Shown here piece after piece: positions 5,635-10,468 of a DNA stretch of 10,468 nt. How positions within the stretch are numbered: the stretch's first letter is position 1; each line of letters starts with the position of its first letter. Source of the stretch: Haloarcula sp. (GTDB lineage: Archaea > Halobacteriota > Halobacteria > Halobacteriales > Haloarculaceae); NCBI GenBank assembly GCA_028275075.1, contig JAQCNK010000136.1, forward strand, positions 1-10,468. The letters run 5' to 3'. The notes below the pieces were generated by a model. It saw nothing but the letters and a program-made list of their open reading frames with translations. It did not search any database and was not told the DNA's origin. A program made the translations under genes and the position numbers.

Positions 5635-6223
5635 GGAGGACCCCCAGGCTCGCCCCTCGTTGGCTGACCAGCGCGAGACAGAGGCGGTGTACCAACCCGC
5701 CGAGGACTCAGCTCTGCTGGCGCGGACAGCCATAGAGCGTGTCACGTCCGGCAACCGGGCGCTAGACGTGGGAACCGGATCTGGGTACGTCGCCGCCACG
5801 TTGGCTGAATCAGGTGCCGAAGTAGTCGGCGTTGACCTCAGTCCGCTGGCTTGCCGTGAAGCCGCCGAGAACGGCATCTCGGTCGTTCGCAGTGACCTCG
5901 CGGCTCCATTTCGGGATGACAGCTTCGATCTCGTCGTGTTCAATCCCCCCTATCTCCCGACGCCGGAAGCGGTAGAGTGGGACGACTGGATGGAGCACGC
6001 GCTGTCCGGGGGTGAAGACGGTCGTCGGCTGGTCGACCCGTTTCTGGCCACGGTTTCGCGGGTTCTCGCACCCAACGGCGAGGCGCTCTTGCTGGTGAGT
6101 AGTCTCACTGACCCGGAGGCAGTTCGTGCGTACGCTCGCGAGCAGGGCCTCGAAAGTGCGGTCCTTGCTACCGAAAAACATCCCTACGAGAAGCTCGTCG
6201 TCTTGCGGTTTTCCGAAATGTAA
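5627..6223 (+). CDS. hemK: HemK2/Mtq2-type glutamine methyltransferase (release factor)
   Basis: 198 aa. A compact class I SAM methyltransferase without the N-terminal helical domain of bacterial PrmC, as in archaeal and eukaryotic HemK2/Mtq2. Signatures are VYQPAEDSALLA (21-32), motif I LDVGTGSGYVA (46-56), GVDLSP (68-73) and the catalytic NPPY (106-109). The GGEDGRRLVDPFL segment is also typical. In this family NPPY methylates the side-chain amide of glutamine; the known target is the GGQ loop of release factor aRF1/eRF1, with Trm112 as activating partner. No Trm112 gene is seen in the window. The ATG lies within the end of rsmA (ATGACTGA overlap), implying translational coupling. It is followed by a T-rich run. 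Confidence 0.9.
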   Translation: MTEEDPQARPSLADQRETEAVYQPAEDSALLARTAIERVTSGNRALDVGTGSGYVAATLAESGAEVVGVDLSPLACREAAENGISVVRSDLAAPFRDDSFDLVVFNPPYLPTPEAVEWDDWMEHALSGGEDGRRLVDPFLATVSRVLAPNGEALLLVSSLTDPEAVRAYAREQGLESAVLATEKHPYEKLVVLRFSEM

Positions 6224-6232
6224 TTACCTACA

Positions 6233-6243
6233 ATCATTTTTCT
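6233..6243 (+). terminator. T-rich terminator candidate after hemK
   Basis: ATCATTTTTCT shortly after the hemK TAA contains T5 at 6237-6241, without a strong hairpin. It lies upstream of the metE promoter and would separate the two transcripts. Confidence 0.4.
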
Positions 6244-6253
6244 GAATAGGAAA

Positions 6254-6260
6254 TATTAAA
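6254..6260 (+). promoter_or_regulatory. Promoter of the split metE operon
   Basis: TATTAAA preceded by the BRE-like GGAAA; the box centre is about 29 bases before the ATG at 6286, which predicts a leaderless mRNA. The short, AT-rich intergenic stretch is also framed by the 7-base inverted repeat ATTACCT (6223-6229) and AGGTAAT (6281-6287), the latter overlapping the start codon. That repeat may be an operator or chance. Confidence 0.7.
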
Positions 6261-6285
6261 GCTCGTCATTTCATATCTTCAGGTA

Positions 6286-7287
6286 ATGCCAGAGATAGTT
6301 ACGGCTACACCTGGCCTGTTTCCGTTACCGGATTGGGCCAAAGACGAACTGTCAGACCTGAAAGGACACCAGAAGACAGACCTCATCAGCGGCGACGAGG
6401 ATGAAGAGATTACGGGCGCTTACGAGCGAGCCCGACAAGAGGTCGTGTCTCTCCAAACCGACGCTGGACTCGATCGTATAAGCGAGGGCCAGCTCCGCTG
6501 GGACGACATGCTCGCGCATCCGCTCGCGGTCCACGACAGCGTCGAGACCCGCGGTATCGTTCGTTACTATGACAACAACAACTTCTACCGGGAGCCGGTT
6601 GTCACCGGCGACCTGACCGCCGACGGCGACGTGACCGCCGAGCTTGATGCCGCCTCGGACCTAGTTGACGCGGGCTTGCAGGCCGTCCTCCCCGGGCCGT
6701 ACTCGCTGGCGGACCTTGCGACCGACGAACACTACGGCGACGACGCTGCGTTCTTGAGCGCCATCACCGACTTCCTCATCGGCGAGGTTGAGCAGTTCCC
6801 TGACGTAGAGACGCTGTTCCTGCTGGAGCCATCACTGGTTGAGAGCCCGCCCGAGGACGGAGAGGACGAGCGCGCTAGCGAGGCAATCGACGCCGTCGCG
6901 AGCGCTATCGACGCCGAAGTAATCACCCACACCTACTGGGGAACAATCGAAGAGAAGACCTACGCCCACCTGATGGACGCGGACATCGACGCCATCGGCT
7001 TCGATCTCGTGGCAGATCACGACAAGAACGTCTACAACGTCCAAGAGTACGGCACCAAGGACGCCGTCGCGCTGGGTGTCGTCGACGGGCAGAACACTCG
7101 CATCGAATCGCCCGAGACCATCCGGGACCGCATCGACTGGTTCGAGGCCCAGACCAACACGGCTTACGACACCGTCTACGCCACCACGAACACCGAGACG
7201 TTCTACTTGCCCGTCAACAAATTTGCGGACAAGATAGAGTCTCTCGCCAACGCGGCGGCTCTGGAGACACCGGAGGCAGACCAATGA
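6286..7287 (+). CDS. MetE-like protein lacking zinc ligands (first subunit of split MetE)
   Basis: 333 aa. A TIM-barrel of the MetE/UROD superfamily, homologous to its downstream partner: GPYSLADLATDEHYGDD (137-153) aligns with GPYTLANWSFNEVYDSE of the partner, and LGVVDGQNTRIESPETI (263-279) with its LGVLDAHTAEVESVEAI. The metal site is gone: the HxC motif reads HTY (215-217), the glutamate region reads GFDLVADHD (238-246), the late SPDCG motif is replaced by TTNTETFYLPV, and the protein contains no cysteine. It therefore cannot bind the catalytic zinc of methionine synthase. By analogy with the degenerate N-terminal barrel of full-length MetE, it probably helps bind the methyl donor or builds the active site with the next protein. 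Start ATG 6286 fits the promoter. The ATGA overlap with the next gene implies coupled synthesis. Confidence 0.85.
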   Translation: MPEIVTATPGLFPLPDWAKDELSDLKGHQKTDLISGDEDEEITGAYERARQEVVSLQTDAGLDRISEGQLRWDDMLAHPLAVHDSVETRGIVRYYDNNNFYREPVVTGDLTADGDVTAELDAASDLVDAGLQAVLPGPYSLADLATDEHYGDDAAFLSAITDFLIGEVEQFPDVETLFLLEPSLVESPPEDGEDERASEAIDAVASAIDAEVITHTYWGTIEEKTYAHLMDADIDAIGFDLVADHDKNVYNVQEYGTKDAVALGVVDGQNTRIESPETIRDRIDWFEAQTNTAYDTVYATTNTETFYLPVNKFADKIESLANAAALETPEADQ

Positions 7288-8360
7288 CAGGACCACGAGA
7301 GCAGTTCCGACCGGAGGAGCACGAGAACGAGCATTTCCTGCTGACGACTGTCGTCGGCTCCTACCCCAAGCCCAAGTGGCACGACCGCGCCCGTGAGATG
7401 TTTGAGGACGACGAGGCCAACTTCGGGGCCGAGGAGTGGGAGGAAGCGAAAGACGACGCCTCACGACTCATCACACACGAGCATGAGCGCTGTGGCATCG
7501 ACGTCGTTTGTGACGGCGAGATGCGTCGCAACGAGATGGTCGAGTACTTCGCCCACCGCATCGACGGCTACGAGTTCAACGGCCGCGTAAAAGTGTGGGG
7601 TCACAATTATTTCGACAAGCCTTCTGTCGCCGACGAGGTCGAGTACGGCGAACAGTGGCTCGTCGAGGAGTTCGAGTTCACCGACGAGGTCGCAGAACGG
7701 CCGGTCAAGGTCCCGATAACGGGGCCGTACACGCTTGCAAACTGGTCGTTCAACGAAGTCTACGACAGCGAGGAACAACTGGCCTACGAACTGGCGGAGC
7801 TAGTCAACGAAGAGATAGAGGCGCTGGTCGAGGCCGGTGCGCGCTACATCCAGATAGACGAACCCGCCCTCGCGACGACGCCTGACGACCACGCTATCGT
7901 CGGGGAGTGTCTCGAACGCATCGTCGACGAAATCCCCGACGACGTGCGACTTGGTCTGCACGTCTGTTACGGTGACTACTCCCGAATCTATCCCGAGATT
8001 CTGGACTACCCCGTCCACGAGTACGATCTGGAACTCGCCAACGGCAACTACGAACAGCTTGACGTGTTCAAGGACCACGAGTTCACCAAGGACTTCGCCA
8101 TGGGTGTGCTGGACGCCCACACCGCGGAAGTCGAGTCCGTCGAGGCGATCAAGGAAAACATCAAGAAGGGTCTGGAAGTCGTCCCGCCCGAGCGTCTGAC
8201 AGTCTCGCCCGACTGTGGCGTGAAACTCCTCCCTCGCGAGATCGCTCGCGGCAAGATGGAGAATATGGTTACTGCCGCTCGCGAGGTCGAACAGGAACTC
8301 GACGCTGGCGAGATCGATGTGGTCGCCAGCAGTGGTGCGGAAGTGAGCGCCGACGACTAA
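7284..8360 (+). CDS. metE: Methionine synthase catalytic subunit (MetE C-terminal domain type)
   Basis: 358 aa. Transfers a methyl group to homocysteine to make methionine. It corresponds to the C-terminal barrel of cobalamin-independent MetE: TTVVGSYPKP near the N-terminus (21-30), GPYT (147-150), IQIDEPAL (189-196), LGLHVCYGD (223-231), YDLELANGN (247-255) and SPDCGVKLLPRE (308-319). The four zinc ligands are present as H226, C228, E250 and C311. Their spacing (2, 24 and 85 residues from the histidine) equals that of E. coli MetE H641, C643, E665 and C726, so it should be active. The N-terminal folate-binding half of bacterial MetE is absent here; a separate, degenerate homologue is encoded just upstream with an ATGA overlap. 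Whether the methyl donor is a folate/pterin or a corrinoid cannot be read from sequence. Confidence 0.93.
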   Translation: MTGPREQFRPEEHENEHFLLTTVVGSYPKPKWHDRAREMFEDDEANFGAEEWEEAKDDASRLITHEHERCGIDVVCDGEMRRNEMVEYFAHRIDGYEFNGRVKVWGHNYFDKPSVADEVEYGEQWLVEEFEFTDEVAERPVKVPITGPYTLANWSFNEVYDSEEQLAYELAELVNEEIEALVEAGARYIQIDEPALATTPDDHAIVGECLERIVDEIPDDVRLGLHVCYGDYSRIYPEILDYPVHEYDLELANGNYEQLDVFKDHEFTKDFAMGVLDAHTAEVESVEAIKENIKKGLEVVPPERLTVSPDCGVKLLPREIARGKMENMVTAAREVEQELDAGEIDVVASSGAEVSADD

Positions 8361-8393
8361 TCGCCCCGTCGAGGTGCGTCCAACGAGTTCCTG

Positions 8394-8475
8394 ATACGGT
8401 CGGTTGTAACGATTTACCGGTGATTTTCCGTGTCGGGTTCGGCAAATCCCGGCAATGGCTTACAACTGACCGTAT
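8394..8475. repeat. Long foldback element B downstream of metE
   Basis: ATACGGTCGGTTGTAA (8394-8409) pairs with TTACAACTGACCGTAT (8460-8475) at 15 of 16 positions plus a G-T wobble if transcribed. Inside, CCGG-T-GATTT (8417-8426) pairs with AAATCCCGG (8444-8452), giving nine more base pairs with one bulge. The 82-base unit starts 33 bases after the metE stop. It could be a terminator or mRNA 3' structure, or a small non-autonomous transposon. No target-site duplication is evident. Its ends match those of the 3942-4016 element apart from one indel. Confidence 0.75.
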
Positions 8476-8778
8476 GACCAAACAACTGCGGTTCTCTTTC
8501 CGTCGAGAGAATCACTGGATCGAGATTGGCGACCAGACGGCTAGCTGAAAGGCATCTGAGCTGGTTCGACGATAAACGAACACTGAATCGACCAACGCAT
8601 AAATTTAAAATAATCTGAGTAATTATAATCTACTTATATTTATCGGATAAAGTTGTCTATTAGGATCTCATAGTGCTATTTTTTCGTATTTCCTTTGTGG
8701 ACATGTATTCTTCTTCTGACCATTTTTACTGGGAAAGAGTTTAGTTACACTCGAAAGATATCACAGACGAGATATCCG
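8476..8778. other. AT-rich intergenic region before the 170-aa gene
   Basis: Bases from about 8596 to 8760 are strikingly AT-rich for this genome. They include ATAAATTTAAAATAAT, a 7-base direct repeat ATAATCT (8610-8616 and 8625-8631), TTATATTTATC and a T6 run (8679-8684). Several stretches could act as TATA boxes on either strand. No protein with a recognisable sequence is found. A low-GC patch next to a palindromic element is compatible with an integration remnant or a complex promoter; the sequence does not decide. Confidence 0.5.
8740..8746 (+). promoter_or_regulatory. Promoter of the 170-aa haloarchaeal gene
   Basis: TTTAGTT preceded by GGGAAAGAG (BRE-like) predicts transcription from about 8768, giving a leader of about 10 bases before the ATG at 8779. 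Two GATATC palindromes (8757-8762 and 8771-8776), 14 bases apart, span the predicted start and could be an operator. Confidence 0.5.
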
Positions 8779-9291
8779 ATGACCGACGAAACACACCTCC
8801 GGGCGGAACTATATCTTCGCGGCGATACGTACAGCACATTCGACGCCCAACAGCAGGTTCTGAATCGGGTCGACCGTCTGGAGGCCAACGGCGTGTTCTC
8901 CGAGTCGATGGTGACCGGCAAGTGGCAGCGTATCCGGACGATGGCCGAAGACACCCGTTCGGGCGCGCTCGCAACCTACGAAGAGTTTGCCGACTGGGCA
9001 AACCGCAACGGATCGTCGCTGGAGCCAGCCTTCGAACAGCGCACACGCACCTACGTCGGGATGGACCGTGTCGACGAGGTGGTCGTCTTCCCGGTTGTCT
9101 CATTGGCGATCTACGACGAGACACAGCTACAAGCCGTGTTCCCGTGTGCGGACGACGAACACGTTTACACCGTCGGAGACGCGTTAGAGGCTTTCGAGCG
9201 CGGTAACGAGGCGTGGCTCGCCCAGTTCGACACTGTCTCTGTCGACCGGACGGCGCCGCTGCTCGAATCCGGTGTCGAAGCGCTTGCGTAG
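8779..9291 (+). CDS. Conserved haloarchaeal protein of unknown function
   Basis: 170 aa, soluble and acidic, with no signal peptide or membrane segment. The pattern resembles a haloarchaea-restricted family I know only as hypothetical or HTH-domain annotated. It has an N-terminal strand with RAELYLRGDTY, a helical stretch (DAQQQVLNRVDRLEANG), a basic GKWQRIR motif and a YEEFADWANRNG helix. A central ExRTRTYVG precedes VVVFPVVSLAIYDETQLQAVFPC, and a C-terminal YTVGDALEAFERG follows. I see no convincing helix-turn-helix recognition helix and no catalytic motif, so I assign no function. ATG 8779 is chosen because the promoter lies just upstream; the longer GTG start at 8695 would precede the TATA box and add an unrelated hydrophobic stretch. 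The gene stands alone, convergent with the ABC permease after a 43-base gap. Confidence 0.8.
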   Translation: MTDETHLRAELYLRGDTYSTFDAQQQVLNRVDRLEANGVFSESMVTGKWQRIRTMAEDTRSGALATYEEFADWANRNGSSLEPAFEQRTRTYVGMDRVDEVVVFPVVSLAIYDETQLQAVFPCADDEHVYTVGDALEAFERGNEAWLAQFDTVSVDRTAPLLESGVEALA

Positions 9292-9334
9292 ACACGCCGG
9301 CACCGGTCAGCGAATCTCCTAAACACGCCCAAAT

Positions 9335-10468
9335 TCAGCTTCTCAGTGCCTCTACCGGCTCCTCGCTTGCGGCCTTCCACGCTGGGTAAAGTCCACTGAT
9401 AATACTTACAAGGATGGCAAAGCTGAACGCAGCAACCAGATACCCCAAGTTTGGCAACCGGAACAGTGCCGTCGCGTCATCGACCGTGAAGTGATTGATC
9501 GCTAAGCCGGCGAACACGCTCAAAACTGTCCCGACAACTCCGCCGAGCACGCCAAGCAGCGCCGCCTCCATCAGCATCACCTTCAATATGTCCAGTTTCT
9601 GGTAGCCAACTGCCCGGAGCACACCGATTTCCTCGCGTCGCTCGACGGTCGACATGAGCATGACGTTGAGGATAGAGATGCCTGCTACAAACAAGGATAT
9701 TGCGGCGATGCCGACCAGAACCGTGTTGATGACTTGGAACTGCTCGTTGATCCGGTCGACGATATCCCCAAACTCTTCGACGCTGACCCGCTCCTCGCGG
9801 TTATTAAGCGCATCCCGAATTGCCATTGCTGTCTCGTTAGCCTGGCGCCCGGACTCCGCGGTTACGTACACCTGCCCATAGACCCGTTCGCCGTACGTGT
9901 TCGCCGGCACAATAATGCTGGTTCCGGGACTGAGTGGCGAAAACGAGTCCGACGATTCGAGGACAGCGCGGATTCTGACAGATGTCCCGTTGATGAGGAT
10001 GGTGTTGCCCGGCTTGAGGTCGTACTCGTCGGCAATCTCCTCCCCAACGAGCGCACCGCTCTGGAAGGGATCTGGAATTCGGCCACGAGAGGCGTCGTAC
10101 ACTATGCTGGGGTTCTGGATGCCTTCTACCAGCTCCGACTGGTTTTGCCCCCGCTGGAACGCGACCGGTTTGACAAATCGTTTGACAGGTGTTACTGCAG
10201 TCGTGGGATCCGACACTCTGCGTATCTCACGTACGTCTCGCTCGGTGAGGTTCTGAACTCCGGCCTCTCGATTCCCCGAAACGGACAGCTGATTTCCGAT
10301 ATCGCCGAAGCTCTGGGTGAAAGAGTACTGCAAGGCGACACCGAACATCCCCAACGAAGCGATGGCGACGACGCCGATAACGATGCCGAGCGACGCGAGC
10401 ACTGAGCGCGCTTTCGTCCGCGTCAGATTGCGCTGGGCCATTAACACCGAGGGGAAACGACGGTAAAG
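9335..10468 (-). CDS. ABC transporter permease, MacB/FtsX type (5' end outside window)
   Basis: At least 377 aa. The reading frame stays open to the window edge (residues LYRRFPS before the GTG at 10447). Relatives, as I recall them, have similar residues (RFP..LMA.RNL) before this point, so the true start is probably beyond 10468. Visible order, numbered from that GTG: LMAQRNLTRTKARSVLAS and TM1 (GIVIGVVAIASLGMFG, about 21-36); an extracytoplasmic MacB_PCD-like domain (about 40-230) with GALVGEEIADEYDLKPGNTI; TM2 (VLVGIAAISLFVAGISILNV); the FtsX signature ERREEIGVLRAVGYQ; TM3 (ALLGVLGGVVGTVLSVFAGLAI); TM4 ending in SGLYPAWKAASEEPVEALR, the conserved tail. Such permeases pair with a MacB/LolD-like ATPase in export or mechanotransmission; the ATPase is probably upstream, outside the window. 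The substrate is unknown. Confidence 0.93.
   Translation of the reverse strand, partial: LYRRFPSVLMAQRNLTRTKARSVLASLGIVIGVVAIASLGMFGVALQYSFTQSFGDIGNQLSVSGNREAGVQNLTERDVREIRRVSDPTTAVTPVKRFVKPVAFQRGQNQSELVEGIQNPSIVYDASRGRIPDPFQSGALVGEEIADEYDLKPGNTILINGTSVRIRAVLESSDSFSPLSPGTSIIVPANTYGERVYGQVYVTAESGRQANETAMAIRDALNNREERVSVEEFGDIVDRINEQFQVINTVLVGIAAISLFVAGISILNVMLMSTVERREEIGVLRAVGYQKLDILKVMLMEAALLGVLGGVVGTVLSVFAGLAINHFTVDDATALFRLPNLGYLVAAFSFAILVSIISGLYPAWKAASEEPVEALRS

Noticed and set aside
6832..7464. 210-aa minus-strand open frame opposite the metE genes
   Set aside because: Antisense shadow; arginine-rich and valine-rich composition typical of wrong-frame translation.
8474..8548. 24-codon frame starting inside the right arm of foldback B (MTKQLRFSF...)
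   Set aside because: Very short, begins within the palindrome, matches no family I know and has no promoter spacing.
8695..8778. Longer GTG start for the 170-aa protein, adding 28 residues with a hydrophobic stretch that mimics a signal peptide
   Set aside because: The likely TATA box (8740-8746) lies inside this extension, and the protein body begins naturally at the ATG at 8779.
9734..10405. 223-aa plus-strand open frame opposite the ABC permease
   Set aside because: The permease on the other strand has transmembrane segments and FtsX motifs; this frame has none.
1..10468. Search for CRISPR arrays, tRNA or rRNA genes, replication-origin repeats and defence genes
   Set aside because: No regularly spaced repeats, no cloverleaf, no Orc-type repeat cluster and no Cas, restriction or toxin-antitoxin protein were recognised by eye. 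Short direct repeats near 8610-8631 are too few to count.

Overview
The window is from a halophilic archaeon (class Halobacteria). The proteins are strongly acidic, GC-rich codons dominate, and promoters are archaeal (TATA-like boxes 20-30 bases before leaderless or short-leadered starts). The gene content is archaeal too: TFB, aEF-1beta, L21e, Rpo4/RpoF, DUF655 and a HemK2-type methylase. The species cannot be fixed from the sequence alone; a Haloarcula-like relative is only a guess.

Layout. Bases 1-149 look like the right end of an IS200/IS605 (IS1341-type) TnpB element: a possible tnpB tail, then two tandem hairpins and a GTCAA-like terminus. It abuts, and seems to supply the stop codon of, an OGG-type 8-oxoguanine DNA glycosylase/lyase on the minus strand. 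A 450-base gap follows that may hold a small plus-strand RNA (TATA box, three hairpins, T6 end). Next is a TFB gene on the minus strand.

From 2703 to 6223 the plus strand carries a translation/transcription block: a 59-aa two-zinc-finger protein coupled to elongation factor 1-beta; L21e coupled to RNA polymerase subunit F; DUF655; RsmA (KsgA) overlapping a HemK2-type release-factor methylase. The L21e-RpoF-DUF655-RsmA-HemK2 order is a known archaeal synteny linking ribosome assembly, transcription and translation termination.

From 6286 to 8360 an operon of two MetE-like genes joined by an ATGA overlap encodes a split methionine synthase. The second protein has all four zinc ligands at the canonical spacing; the first has none and no cysteine at all.

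The last part holds an AT-rich intergenic region, a 170-aa haloarchaeal protein of unknown function, and on the minus strand a MacB/FtsX-type ABC permease whose 5' end lies beyond the window.

Main unexplained structure. Two long foldback elements (3942-4016 and 8394-8475) lie 21 and 33 bases after the stop codons of two plus-strand operons. They differ inside but share near-identical termini (ATACGG(G)TCG ... GACC(C)GTAT). They could be a family of structured 3' elements or MITE-like repeats. I see no CRISPR array, tRNA, rRNA or evident defence system.
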